A DNA stretch of 64,000 nt, from assembly GCA_003599855.1 (NCBI GenBank), contig QZKG01000064.1:1-64000 (forward strand), in the 5' to 3' direction. Source of the stretch: Gaiellales bacterium. Lineage in GTDB: Bacteria > Actinomycetota > Thermoleophilia > BMS3ABIN01. The notes beneath the pieces were generated by a model that was given only the letters and a program-made list of their open reading frames with translations, was not told the DNA's origin and did no database searches. The position numbers were made by a program, and so were the translations under genes. Of the stretch, positions 38,874 through 48,357 are shown one piece after another. Position 1 is the stretch's first letter; every line of letters begins with the position of its first letter.

Positions 38874-39881
38874 GTGACAAAAATCAATTATGAAAGACCG
38901 GGACTCGCACAGGCTGGCGGTTGCCGGGCTTTCGCAATCTCAGTGGTCATCATCTGCCTGCTGCCTTTGCTGGCAGGATGTACAGACGACCCGCCGGACA
39001 CCTCTGCGCCGGAACGGGTCGAGATCGACCGGGCCTCTGACTGGACTGGCGCACTTCTGTATATAGCTGACGGCGAAGGCCCTGTTCCAAGCCTTGGCAG
39101 CATCCGCATCTATGATAATGTCAGCGGGTTTGTGGAAACCACTGTAGAGCAGACCTTTGCCGCCAATCCCAGCGACCTGTTCGTCAGCGAAAACCGCAGC
39201 CGGATGTATGTCAGCAGCATGGCAAACGGGATCGTCGATCTGTTTTTCTGGGACGGCAACGGCTGGCGAAGGGGTACCAGCAAGATTGATACACCTGCCA
39301 CCAGGCTTTTCGCCATGGAAAACGGGCCAGATCAGTTGCTCTATCTGGCTGGCAGCACGATGACCGGGGAAGCCGGGGCTCTATACAGGCTCGACACGAA
39401 TACCGACGACGTCATCCCCGAACCTGTGGTGATCCCTTCGATCACAGAGGCAAGGGGGGTAACCTGGTCCGCAGATGCTTCGCTTGCTTTCGTTACGGGC
39501 CCGGGGGCAGATGGACCGACGCTGCAGACACTTTCATGGCCGGCAGCCGAAGCTACTGGCTCTGTCTCACTTCCGGTCAACAAGGTGAACCAGGTGCAAC
39601 TTTCCCCGGATGGGCTGGTTCTCTATGTAGCCTGCGAAGGGACCATCCTGACTGCTGACCCCGTTGACGGCAAACTGATAAGTTCGCTAAGTCCCTCCGC
39701 AGATCCATCGACGGAGTATTATGATGTCGCCTTCAGCGCCGACGGCCGCTACCTGTTCACCCCTGGCACTGTGCCAGATGGCGATGCGACCCTCTTCATC
39801 ATCGACCTTGCGACCGGCTCCGTGATTAGCCAGGTCACCCATGTAGGCGCCAGGGCCAATGGCATAAAGAGGATAGAGTGA
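38874..39881 (+). CDS. Lipoprotein with beta-propeller (YVTN-like) repeats
   Basis: The 335-residue protein starts at a GTG with GGAAGG upstream. Its signal peptide ends in a lipobox LLAGC (Cys about 36). The remainder has repeated blade-like patterns such as LSPDGLVLYVACEGTI and FSADGRYLFTPGTV, typical of YVTN/WD-type propellers. It should sit on the outer face of the membrane. Its stop is one base before the ATG of the Fpg-like gene, so they are co-transcribed, though no functional link is obvious. Confidence 0.82.
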   Translation: MTKINYERPGLAQAGGCRAFAISVVIICLLPLLAGCTDDPPDTSAPERVEIDRASDWTGALLYIADGEGPVPSLGSIRIYDNVSGFVETTVEQTFAANPSDLFVSENRSRMYVSSMANGIVDLFFWDGNGWRRGTSKIDTPATRLFAMENGPDQLLYLAGSTMTGEAGALYRLDTNTDDVIPEPVVIPSITEARGVTWSADASLAFVTGPGADGPTLQTLSWPAAEATGSVSLPVNKVNQVQLSPDGLVLYVACEGTILTADPVDGKLISSLSPSADPSTEYYDVAFSADGRYLFTPGTVPDGDATLFIIDLATGSVISQVTHVGARANGIKRIE

Positions 39882-39882
39882 T

Positions 39883-40683
39883 ATGCCGGAGCTGCCGGAA
39901 GTAGAGATCGCCAGGCTTGGACTTGCTTCCTGCGTCACTGACCGCGAGATTGAGTCGGTTCTTGTGCACCGGCGCCAATCCATCAGGACCCCCCGGGAAG
40001 ACTCCGAATCGTTTGCCCTCATGCTCCGCGGCCACAGGGTTCTGAGACTCCAGCGGCAAGGCAAGGCGCTCCTGTTCAGTTGCAGCCGGGGTCTCGTGAT
40101 GGTCTTTCACTTCAAGCTCGGCGCATTTGTGCGCTGTCATGACTATGCGCTGGCTGAAACTAACGGTGTCTGCATGAACTTCGCCGGGAACGGGTCACTC
40201 GAGTTCAGCGACATGGGTCTGAGCGAGTTCCACCTTGTTCCGGTGGATGAACTGTCGTCGGTGCAGGTCATAAAACCGGGCCTGGATCCCCTTTCCCGGG
40301 CCCTGAGCCCGCAACGGCTTGCCCGGGTGTTACCGGCCAACCGGCAACTGAAAGCGGCGATGACTGACCAGGATATACTGGCAGGCATCGGCAACACCTA
40401 TTCCGACGAGATCTGCTGGAGGGCTCGCATGATGCCGACCCGCAAAGTCTCAAGCCTGTCAAACCAGGACTTCGCGGTGTTGACGCACGAAATCAAAGCG
40501 ACTCTCAGGGAGGCTATTCGCAAAGGTGGCGAGAGAGGATTCCGTGGACCTGACGGTCGCGAGGGTCGCTACGAACCGGCGGTCCACGGGAAGGACGGCC
40601 GGCCCTGCCCCCGAGATGGCGCCCTGATCACGGCTATCTCAGCTGGACGCAAGACTTACTATTGCCCTGCGTGTCAGGAGTAA
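39883..40683 (+). CDS. Fpg/Nei-family DNA glycosylase
   Basis: The 266-residue protein starts MPELPEVE, with catalytic Pro2 and Glu3. It has the beta-hairpin Lys in RQGKALLF and the helix-two-turn-helix GIGNTYSDEICW. The C-terminal zinc finger keeps three of four ligands: the first pair reads C-P-R-D rather than CxxC, while YYCPACQ is intact. It excises oxidised bases and nicks the strand. The altered finger is discussed as a finding. Confidence 0.9.
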   Translation: MPELPEVEIARLGLASCVTDREIESVLVHRRQSIRTPREDSESFALMLRGHRVLRLQRQGKALLFSCSRGLVMVFHFKLGAFVRCHDYALAETNGVCMNFAGNGSLEFSDMGLSEFHLVPVDELSSVQVIKPGLDPLSRALSPQRLARVLPANRQLKAAMTDQDILAGIGNTYSDEICWRARMMPTRKVSSLSNQDFAVLTHEIKATLREAIRKGGERGFRGPDGREGRYEPAVHGKDGRPCPRDGALITAISAGRKTYYCPACQE

Positions 40684-40798
40684 AGATAGAAATCCCTGTC
40701 CCAAATAGATAGAATTCTTGTCCTGGAAAGTCTGGAAACAGCTTTACGTCCCCTGAGGAACCGAGCTATCTTCAGCCACTACCAAAAGGAGATGTTCT

Positions 40799-42877
40799 AT
40801 GCCTGCTTTAGACCCGTCCAAAATCAGAAACGTCGCTGTTATCGGCCACCGCGGGACCGGCAAGACGAGCCTGACTGAGGCGATGCTTTTTACCGCCGGC
40901 GCGGTAAACCGCCAGGGTGCTGTCGAGCAGGGATCGACGGTGGCTGATTATGAGGAGGATGAGAAGCGGCGGCAGCACTCCATTTCCGGAGCCCTTTGCC
41001 ACCTTGATTGGGACAACCGTCACCTGAATATCATCGATACGCCGGGCGATCCGAGCTTTCATGCAGACACGATCGCATCGCTGCGTGTAGTTGAAGGGGC
41101 GATCGTCGTGATGAATGCGGCAGCGGGACTCGAAGTACAGCATGAGCGGCTTTGGAAGCACTGCGAAGACAACAACGTCGGCCGGGTCGTCGTTGTCAAC
41201 ATGATGGACCGCGAGCGGGCCGACTTTATCGCTTGCGTGAGTCAACTGGAAGAGAGCTTCGGCCAGGGAGCCGTAGCCGCTCAGCTGCCGATCGGCAGCG
41301 AGGATGGCTTCGCGGGAGTGATAGACCTCCTGACGATGAAGGCTTACGGGTACGAAGGCGACAAGGCGAAGGAGTTGGACATTCCGGATGAGTTGACCGA
41401 CCAGGTCGAGGAGTATCGGGAAAAGCTCATGGACGCAGTCGCAGAGAATGATGACGCGGTCATGGAAAAATACCTCGAAGGCGAGAAGCTCACCAACGAG
41501 GAGATGATGTCCGCCATGAAAAAGGGTGTCGCCGCGGGAACCGTCTACCCGGTCCTCGCAAGCAGCGCCACCCGCACTGTCGGCGCCGACCGCCTGCTGG
41601 ATATCCTGGTAGCCGCTGTCCCCTCCCCCGCCAAGAGCGCGGTTGTCCCCGCCCTGGATTCCGAGTCCGGGGATGAGATCTCGCTTGAATGCAAGGCGGA
41701 CCAACCCCTGGCGGCTTTCGCTTTCAAGACGCTGGCCGACCCTTTTAGCGGCCGCATCACGGTCCTTCGCGTGTTTTCAGGCGAGCTGAAGAGTGATAGC
41801 AATGCCTACAATCCTGTTTCAAAGAGCAAGGAACGCATCGGGCAGCTGCTGCGCTTGCAAGGCAAGGAGAACCAGCCTGTCGATGCCCTGGGCCCAGGGG
41901 ATATCGGTGCCGTTGCCAAGCTGAAGAACACAAACACAGGCGATTCGCTCTGTTCCGAATCAAGGAAGGTCATCTTCGCCCCACTCTCATTCCCCAACCC
42001 GGTCATGTCATTCGCCGTGGAGCCAAAAAGCAAGGGGGACGAGGAGAAGATAGGTACTTCACTCAAGCGGCTGCAGGAAGAAGATCCGACCCTGGTGGTC
42101 AACCGCGACCCACAGACCAACGAACTGGTCGTTTCAGGCCTCAGCCAGGTACATGTGGAAGTGGTCATCGACCGCATGAAGGAAAGATTCGGGGTCGAGG
42201 TCAACCTGAAGACGCCACGTGTCCCCTACCTCGAGACCATAAAGAAGCCCGCCAAGGCCCAGGGGAAATACAAGAAGCAGACAGGGGGCCGCGGACAGTA
42301 CGGCGACTGCTGGCTGGAAATCGAGCCGCTCCCCCGAGGAGAGGGCTTCGAGTTTGTCGATAAGGTAGTCGGCGGTGTCATACCGCGTGGCTTCATTCCA
42401 GCTGTGGAAAAGGGTGTCATCGAGGCGATGAAGGAGGGAGAGCTCGCTGGCAGCCCTATCGTCGATATGAGGGTCACTGTATACGACGGCTCCCACCACC
42501 CGGTCGACTCTTCAGAGATGGCGTTCAAAATCGCGGCATCCATGGGACTGAAAAAAGCAATGGCGGATGCCTTACCTGTCATCCTCGAGCCGATCATGAC
42601 CGTCCATGTGGCGGTCCCGGAGGACAACGTGGGAGATGTCATCGGCGATATGAACTCCCGCAGGGGCAAGGTACTGGGGATGGAACCCAAGGGCAAGATG
42701 AATGAAGTGAACGCCGAGGTACCACTGGCTGAGATGCTTTCCTACGCCCCCGACCTGCGCTCTATGACAGGTGGCAGGGGTGACTACACGATGGAGTTCC
42801 TCCGCTATGAAGAAGTCCCGGCGCACCTGGCCCAGAAGATCGTTGAGGAAAACAGGGCGGAGAAGGAAGAGGAGTAG
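40799..42877 (+). CDS. Elongation factor G-like GTPase (EF-G2 type)
   Basis: This 692-residue protein has the five-domain EF-G plan. G1 is GHRGTGKTS, G4 is NMMDRE and G3 reads DTPGDPSF, where translating EF-G has DTPGHVDF with a catalytic His. Domain IV has GGRGQYGDCWLEIEPL, and domain V has EPIMTVHVAVPEDNVGDVIGDMNSRRG. It belongs to the 'elongation factor G-like' group, not the main fusA. AAAAGGAGAT precedes the ATG at 40799. The exact role on the ribosome is not known for this group. Confidence 0.9.
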   Translation: MPALDPSKIRNVAVIGHRGTGKTSLTEAMLFTAGAVNRQGAVEQGSTVADYEEDEKRRQHSISGALCHLDWDNRHLNIIDTPGDPSFHADTIASLRVVEGAIVVMNAAAGLEVQHERLWKHCEDNNVGRVVVVNMMDRERADFIACVSQLEESFGQGAVAAQLPIGSEDGFAGVIDLLTMKAYGYEGDKAKELDIPDELTDQVEEYREKLMDAVAENDDAVMEKYLEGEKLTNEEMMSAMKKGVAAGTVYPVLASSATRTVGADRLLDILVAAVPSPAKSAVVPALDSESGDEISLECKADQPLAAFAFKTLADPFSGRITVLRVFSGELKSDSNAYNPVSKSKERIGQLLRLQGKENQPVDALGPGDIGAVAKLKNTNTGDSLCSESRKVIFAPLSFPNPVMSFAVEPKSKGDEEKIGTSLKRLQEEDPTLVVNRDPQTNELVVSGLSQVHVEVVIDRMKERFGVEVNLKTPRVPYLETIKKPAKAQGKYKKQTGGRGQYGDCWLEIEPLPRGEGFEFVDKVVGGVIPRGFIPAVEKGVIEAMKEGELAGSPIVDMRVTVYDGSHHPVDSSEMAFKIAASMGLKKAMADALPVILEPIMTVHVAVPEDNVGDVIGDMNSRRGKVLGMEPKGKMNEVNAEVPLAEMLSYAPDLRSMTGGRGDYTMEFLRYEEVPAHLAQKIVEENRAEKEEE

Positions 42878-42903
42878 CGTCGGGACCAGTGCGTGGAACA
42901 ATT

Positions 42904-42922
42904 TTGACAAAGATGCTATAAT
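42904..42922 (+). promoter_or_regulatory. Promoter-like sequence before the 41-codon gene
   Basis: A perfect -10 TATAAT at 42917-42922 lies about 48 bases before the ATG. TTGACA at 42904 is too close to it (7 bases), and TGGAAC at 42894 has the right 17-base spacing. TTGACA could instead pair with TACTAT at 42925. Confidence 0.5.
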
Positions 42923-42969
42923 TTACTATCTTCAATCTCGACAGGCAGCGGTCAGGAGCTGACAGTTTC

Positions 42970-43095
42970 ATGAAGAGTTGCAGGAAAGAGTACCATAAAC
43001 CCGTACTGGTGAAGCTGGACAACATCAAGCGCATTACGCTGGAATGCCCGGAATTCAGCTGCAGCATTGCGGTGCCGCCACCTCCGGCTCCCTGA
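42970..43095 (+). CDS. 41-residue RiPP-precursor-like peptide
   Basis: A short frame with AGGAG ten bases before its ATG, its own TATAAT and a strong terminator, so it is a separate transcription unit. The N-terminal half reads as a leader: E-Y-H-K-P-V-L-V-K-L, then I-K-R-I-T. This follows the Y-x-x-P-x-L ... T pattern that RRE-containing proteins recognise in lasso-type leaders, with Asp where Gly is usual. The remaining residues (two Cys as CPEFSC, then four consecutive Pro near the end) would be the core. No maturation enzyme is seen in the neighbourhood. It could also be a small regulatory peptide. Confidence 0.6.
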   Translation: MKSCRKEYHKPVLVKLDNIKRITLECPEFSCSIAVPPPPAP

Positions 43096-43111
43096 GTCCG
43101 AACAGGAATTC

Positions 43112-43142
43112 AAAAAGCGGCCCATGGCGGGCCGCTTTTTTT
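43112..43142. terminator. Bidirectional terminator between the peptide gene and nfu
   Basis: AAAAAGCGGCCC / GGGCCGCTTTTT with a five-base loop and seven T on the plus strand. The mirror image gives a T-run for nfu on the minus strand. Confidence 0.9.
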
Positions 43143-43162
43143 ATCAATAAACGCGTCTCGGA

Positions 43163-43387
43163 TCAGACTGCTTCTACCAGTTCGACTTCCGGAACTTCCT
43201 TGCGCAGCCTCTGCTCGATTCCCATCTTTAACGTCATCTGAGACATCGGGCAACTCCCGCATGCTCCGGTAAGCTTGATCTTGACGGTTCCATCCTCGGT
43301 CACGTCTATAAGCTCAAGGTCTCCCCCGTCCTGTTGCAGGGCAGGCCTGATATTCTCGAGTGCTTGCTCTACTTTATCACGCAACAT
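43163..43387 (-). CDS. NifU C-terminal domain (Nfu) Fe-S carrier
   Basis: The 74-residue protein contains the Nfu motif GGDLELIDV and the cluster-binding CGSCPMS. The ATG at 43387 is chosen because AGGAGGTGA sits eight bases upstream; the GTG at 43396 would lie inside that site. It carries and transfers Fe-S clusters to apo-proteins. It is divergent from recJ. Confidence 0.93.
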   Translation of the reverse strand: MLRDKVEQALENIRPALQQDGGDLELIDVTEDGTVKIKLTGACGSCPMSQMTLKMGIEQRLRKEVPEVELVEAV

Positions 43388-43509
43388 CCAGCTCACCTCC
43401 TTAAAGGGCGCACAATCATTGTACCCGTCTAATTATGCCAGAAACACACGGGCATGCATAACCATCGACCCGATTGCTTTCCGTCCAGGCAGATTGTTAC
43501 CATGCAACC

Positions 43510-46122
43510 ATGCGTTCTGTGCGATGGCATACGCTTCCTGTCCCTTATGAGACTGTAAGAACGCTGTCCAAAGCCTTGGGCTCCAGCGATGTCCTGGCTG
43601 CGGTCCTGGCAAGGCGAGGCTTCAGCGACCCGGCCGCCGCGCACGAGTTCCTTTCCACGGGCGGCAACCTTCATGACCCGTACGATTTTCCTGATATGTC
43701 AGCCATCCGGGAACGGATTCAGTCAGCTATCCAGTCCGGAGAAGAGATATGCATCCACGGCGATTATGACGTAGACGGGGTCACTTCCACGGCCCTGCTC
43801 GTTAGCGTGTTGCGGCATCTGGGAGCGAAGGTCTCAAGCCACATCCCGGACCGTTTCAGTGAAGGTTACGGTATAGCTGCCAAGACTGTTGAAGCCATCG
43901 CCGCCAGCGGGACCAAGCTCCTGATGACCGTCGATTGTGGCATAAGTGCGCGGAAAGAGATAGGTCTTGCCCGGCAGCTCGGGATGGATGCTATCGTCAT
44001 CGACCACCACCGTCCGGCAGAAGGCAGCACCCCCGAAGCCTTGCATGTTTCTCCGCTCCTTTGTGATTACCCCTGCAAGGATCTGGCGGGCGTAGGGCTC
44101 GCGTTCAAGGTGGCGCAGGCCATCCTGGGCCACCAGGGTGATGATCCCGGGCAGTTTCCAGCCGTACTGCAGGAACAACTCGACCTCGTCGCTCTCGGCA
44201 CGATCGCTGATGTAGTGCCGCTCCTGGGAGAGAACCGTAATCTGGTGAAGCGGGGCCTTTCCCAGTTGGCCCGCACGCGCCGGCCTGGCCTTATCGCCCT
44301 CATGCGCGATGCGCTCGTGGAGCCGGCGGATATCAACACCGGCATCGTCGCCTTCCGACTGGCTCCACGCCTGAACGCCGCCGGTCGCCTGGAGAGCGCT
44401 GGCATCGCCCTCGACCTGCTGCTGGCTGATGACGAGGCGGGCGCAGCAAAAATCGCCGCTCACCTCGGCTCCCTGAACCGGGAGCGCCAACGGATAGAGA
44501 ACCTGATGCTGGCTGATGCCCAGGGGTTGATCGGACAGTTGCCCGAGGAAGCCAGAGCAGCCCGCGGCTACGTGCTGAGCATGCAGGGATGGCATGAAGG
44601 GGTGATCGGCATCGTCGCTTCCAAGATTGCGGAACTGCACAATCGGCCGGTGATAATGATCGCCGAGGGTGACGAACTGGGCAAGGGTTCAGGTCGCAGC
44701 ATCGCCTCTTTTGACCTGCACAGGGCGCTGACAGAGCTCCAGGATCACCTGGAGGTCTTCGGAGGCCACAGGGCCGCGTGTGGCCTCACGATCAGGACAG
44801 ACCGGATTGCAGCCTTTCAGACAGCATTCGGCTTGCACGCAGACTCTGTCATCAGTGAAGTTGACCTGAAACCCAGCCGAATGATCGACGCACTCGTGAG
44901 CGGAAGGGAACTGACGCTCGATCTTGCCGAGGAGCTGTCGCGCATGGAACCGTTCGGCATGGGTAACCCATCAGTAGACCTGCTCGCGCCCGGGGCTCGA
45001 ATGCTTGGTTGCAGGACAACGAGAGATGGCCGGCACCTGCAGTGTCAGGTGGAATCAGGGGGTGCGCGGTCTTCGGCTATCGGATTCGGCCAAGGTCACC
45101 TGGTTGAAAAGGTCGGAGCTTCGCCAAAGTGGGACGTCGTATTCCGTCTGGAGCAGAACGAATACATGGGCTCGGTATCACCGCAGTTGAAGCTCAGGGA
45201 TGTTTATCCACACGAACACGAAGATCTCCCGGAAGATACCAGATGCACCGCTCATTGCAGTATCGATTGCCCGGAAAGGTTGCGGGGTGATGAGTTCTGG
45301 CAACTGGCACGCGCCGGTGAGTTGATACCCCCTTCATGGCGATCGCCGAACGACGGCAGCTTCGGCATCAGCGACCGCATCGTCGACCGCCGCGGTATCG
45401 GCGGCATACATGGACTGGTAACCATGCTTGCTTCCTGCGGCGAGGATCTGTTGCTGCTGACGGCTGATGTGGCCCGCAGGCGCAAACTGGTCACTGAGGA
45501 ATTATCACTGGCGCGAAGCAGCGCCAGTAACGTCTTTTTCGCCAGCGCCCGGTGCAGTAGCGCTTACATCGGCAACACTGCGGAGCTGGCTGGCGACGAA
45601 AGAGGCATCATGCTAGCGGATTTCGCTACTGTCACGAGATTCCCGGAGCTGGCAAAAGGGTTCGGGCACCTAGTATTCATCGACCCGCCTTTCAGCCCCC
45701 GGGTCTTTTCCGCTATCATCTCAGCGTCACCCCAGGCTTTCGTTCATTTATTCTACTGTGCCGATGAGGTACAATTTACTCAAAAGGTGCTCGAAAACGA
45801 GTATCAGTTACGGGCTCCATTGAAGAAGGTTTACAGACACCTCAAGGCGGGCGATGGCAACCCCCTCGACGATACCACTGAAAGACTTCTTCTGTCTGGT
45901 GGCCGGTTTATCCGTCAACCCAGGATGATTGCCGGCTGCATCCAGGTCTTGCAGGAGTTAGGGCTGGTGCAGTTTGTTGAAGAGGGTGCCGATAGGGGAA
46001 TCGTGCTGACTGACGCTGGAGCTGCAGACCTCGAAGAGTCACGAACCTACCGGCAGGCAGATAACTTTTATAAGGAGTGTTCATCATTCTTGAGCAAGTC
46101 GCTAAACGAGAGGATGACCTAG
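43510..46122 (+). CDS. recJ: Single-strand exonuclease RecJ, long form
   Basis: 5'-3' single-strand DNA exonuclease for repair and recombination. DHH motifs: HGDYDVDGVTST, MTVDCG, VIDHHRP, then the DHHA1 domain with GWHEGVIGIVASK and GSGRSI. At 871 residues it has an extra C-terminal region (about 580-871) like that in Bacillus-type RecJ, including LVFIDPPFSPRVF. The ATG at 43510 has no ribosome site; a weak -10 (TTACCA) would put the RNA start at this ATG, so it may be leaderless. A TTG at 43474 is the alternative. Confidence 0.92.
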   Translation: MRSVRWHTLPVPYETVRTLSKALGSSDVLAAVLARRGFSDPAAAHEFLSTGGNLHDPYDFPDMSAIRERIQSAIQSGEEICIHGDYDVDGVTSTALLVSVLRHLGAKVSSHIPDRFSEGYGIAAKTVEAIAASGTKLLMTVDCGISARKEIGLARQLGMDAIVIDHHRPAEGSTPEALHVSPLLCDYPCKDLAGVGLAFKVAQAILGHQGDDPGQFPAVLQEQLDLVALGTIADVVPLLGENRNLVKRGLSQLARTRRPGLIALMRDALVEPADINTGIVAFRLAPRLNAAGRLESAGIALDLLLADDEAGAAKIAAHLGSLNRERQRIENLMLADAQGLIGQLPEEARAARGYVLSMQGWHEGVIGIVASKIAELHNRPVIMIAEGDELGKGSGRSIASFDLHRALTELQDHLEVFGGHRAACGLTIRTDRIAAFQTAFGLHADSVISEVDLKPSRMIDALVSGRELTLDLAEELSRMEPFGMGNPSVDLLAPGARMLGCRTTRDGRHLQCQVESGGARSSAIGFGQGHLVEKVGASPKWDVVFRLEQNEYMGSVSPQLKLRDVYPHEHEDLPEDTRCTAHCSIDCPERLRGDEFWQLARAGELIPPSWRSPNDGSFGISDRIVDRRGIGGIHGLVTMLASCGEDLLLLTADVARRRKLVTEELSLARSSASNVFFASARCSSAYIGNTAELAGDERGIMLADFATVTRFPELAKGFGHLVFIDPPFSPRVFSAIISASPQAFVHLFYCADEVQFTQKVLENEYQLRAPLKKVYRHLKAGDGNPLDDTTERLLLSGGRFIRQPRMIAGCIQVLQELGLVQFVEEGADRGIVLTDAGAADLEESRTYRQADNFYKECSSFLSKSLNERMT

Positions 46123-48338
46123 ACGCTGCGGAAAACGCGTTAAGGGATCTTTTTGGAGCCATCAGGGCTTACAACCCCAATTTCGACCGGGACCTGATAA
46201 CGCGCGCTTTCAACTTCTCGCGCGCCCAGCATGAGGGCAGGCTGCGTGAAAGCGGGGAGGAGTTCATTCATCACCCGCTCGGCACCGCCCGAATTTGCGC
46301 AGAACTCCACCTGGACAGCGTGACTATCGCTTCAGCCCTGCTGCACGATGTGGTAGAAGACACCCCGACGACCGTCGAGACGATCCGCGAACAATTCGGG
46401 GAAGAAGTAGCAGAGATCGTTGACGGCCTGACCAAGATGCAAAAAGTGTCATTGAAGAGCCAGGAGGAGGAACAGGCAGACAACATCCGCAAGATGATCA
46501 TCGCGATGGCCAAGGACATCCGCGTCATCCTGATCAAGCTGGCGGACCGGACGCATAACATGCGGACCCTTTGCTACCTGGACAAACAACGGCAGATAAA
46601 GAAAGCCAAGGAAACGCTGGAGATATACGCTCCCCTGGCGCACCGTCTCGGTATCTACAGCCTCAAGTGGGAACTGGAGGACCTTGCCTTCGCTGCCCTG
46701 CATCCCCGCAAGTACTCTGAGCTGCAACAGATGGTGGCCCAAAGAAGGACGGACCGCGAGCAATATGTCGCCGAGGCTGCACGCTACCTGAACGACGAGC
46801 TCATCAAGGTCGGCATCGACGCCCAGATCGAGGGCCGGGCCAAGCACTTTTACAGTATCTATACGAAGATGGTCAAGCGCGGCAAGGAGTTCAACGAGAT
46901 CTATGACCTGACGGCCATGAGAGTCCTGGTGGACACGGTCAAGGATTGCTACGGTGCCCTCGGGATCATCCACTCCCTCTGGAAGCCCATGCCCGGCCGT
47001 TTCAAGGATTATATCGCCATGCCCAAATTCAACATGTACCGCTCGCTGCACACGACAGTGATAGGGCCTCAGGGAAAGCCGCTCGAGATCCAGATCAGGA
47101 CCCACAAGATGCACCAGACAGCGGAGTACGGCATCGCCGCCCACTGGCTTTACAAGGAAGAGGAGGGTTCGAGGAAAAAGTCCAAGGAGCAGGCAGCGGA
47201 CAAACTCTCCTGGCTGCGCCAGATGATGGAGTGGCAGAACGACACGGAAGACCCCAAGGAGTTCATGAAGACCCTGAGGATCGACCTTTTTGAGGAAGAA
47301 GTCTTCGTGTTCACTCCCAAAGGCGAGGTCATCAGTCTGGCGGCTGGCTCTACGCCTGTGGATTTCGCGTATGCAGTGCACACAGACGTGGGTCATCACT
47401 GCGTCGGCGCCAAAGTGAACGGCCGCATAGTCCAGTTACAGCACCAGCTCAATAGCGGTGATTTCGTAGAGGTACTGACATCCAAGTCGAGTAAGGGTCC
47501 TTCGCGAGACTGGCTGAACTTCGTCAAGACCTCCCGCGCCCGGAACAAGATTCGCCAGTGGTTCAAGACCGAACGGCGACAGGACTCAGAACATATCGGT
47601 AAAGAGATGCTCCAGGATGCCCTGCGGCGCAAAGGTCTGGCCAGCCAGAAGATCGTGGCGTCACCAGCCTTCATTGATTTGACAAGGGCCATGGGGTTCC
47701 TGAAAGCCGAGGACCTTTACGTCAGCCTTGGAACAGGAAAGACGTCACCACAACAGGTGGTGACAAGGATCACGCGCCACCTCGAAGATGCTGGCGAGAT
47801 ACCTTCCCTGGTCACCAAGACGACCTCTGTTCCCGCCAGGGAGCGCGCCGCGATAGCAGCACCCAGGGAGCTCGGCATCAGCGTCGACGGGGTCAGCGAC
47901 GTTGGCATACGCATCGCCAAGTGCTGCAAGCCGCTACCAGGAGACAAGATCGTAGGCTACATCTCCCTCGGCAAGGGTGTGAGCATCCACCGCAAGGATT
48001 GTCCTAACGCGAGGGCATTGGACAAACAGTCTCATGAGCGTTTCATCCATGTTGCCTGGCAGGGTGCGTCAACCAAACCATTCCGGGCCGAATTCCAGGT
48101 CGATGCGATGGACCGCAGCCATCTTCTCGAAGACATCACCAGGACGATGAGCGAATCGGGTGTCAATATCGTAGCCGCTCAATGCAATACCGCCACGGAC
48201 AACATCGTAAAGGACAGATTCGTGGTGGAAGTCGGCGACGCCCAACTGCTGGATTCGGTGCTCGAAAACATCAAGCTGCTTGATACGGTCTTTGATGCTT
48301 ACAGGATCACGCCGGGCAATGAGGACGAACTGGATTAG
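46077..48338 (+). CDS. rel: Bifunctional (p)ppGpp synthetase/hydrolase
   Basis: The 753-residue stringent-response enzyme has an HD hydrolase domain with HHPLGTA, HDVVED and KLADRTHNM (about 65-165). The synthetase domain has YSIYTKM and the RFKD loop typical of bifunctional Rel. A TGS domain (about 405-465) and C-terminal ACT domain (about 670-745) follow. The 5' end overlaps recJ. The GTG at 46077 lies inside AAGGAG, so that cannot be its ribosome site; ATC at 46083 or ATT at 46086 sit at ideal spacing and could be the real start. Confidence 0.95.
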   Translation: MFIILEQVAKREDDLDAAENALRDLFGAIRAYNPNFDRDLITRAFNFSRAQHEGRLRESGEEFIHHPLGTARICAELHLDSVTIASALLHDVVEDTPTTVETIREQFGEEVAEIVDGLTKMQKVSLKSQEEEQADNIRKMIIAMAKDIRVILIKLADRTHNMRTLCYLDKQRQIKKAKETLEIYAPLAHRLGIYSLKWELEDLAFAALHPRKYSELQQMVAQRRTDREQYVAEAARYLNDELIKVGIDAQIEGRAKHFYSIYTKMVKRGKEFNEIYDLTAMRVLVDTVKDCYGALGIIHSLWKPMPGRFKDYIAMPKFNMYRSLHTTVIGPQGKPLEIQIRTHKMHQTAEYGIAAHWLYKEEEGSRKKSKEQAADKLSWLRQMMEWQNDTEDPKEFMKTLRIDLFEEEVFVFTPKGEVISLAAGSTPVDFAYAVHTDVGHHCVGAKVNGRIVQLQHQLNSGDFVEVLTSKSSKGPSRDWLNFVKTSRARNKIRQWFKTERRQDSEHIGKEMLQDALRRKGLASQKIVASPAFIDLTRAMGFLKAEDLYVSLGTGKTSPQQVVTRITRHLEDAGEIPSLVTKTTSVPARERAAIAAPRELGISVDGVSDVGIRIAKCCKPLPGDKIVGYISLGKGVSIHRKDCPNARALDKQSHERFIHVAWQGASTKPFRAEFQVDAMDRSHLLEDITRTMSESGVNIVAAQCNTATDNIVKDRFVVEVGDAQLLDSVLENIKLLDTVFDAYRITPGNEDELD

Positions 48339-48357
48339 CTGAATCGGTTCCGGGGCG

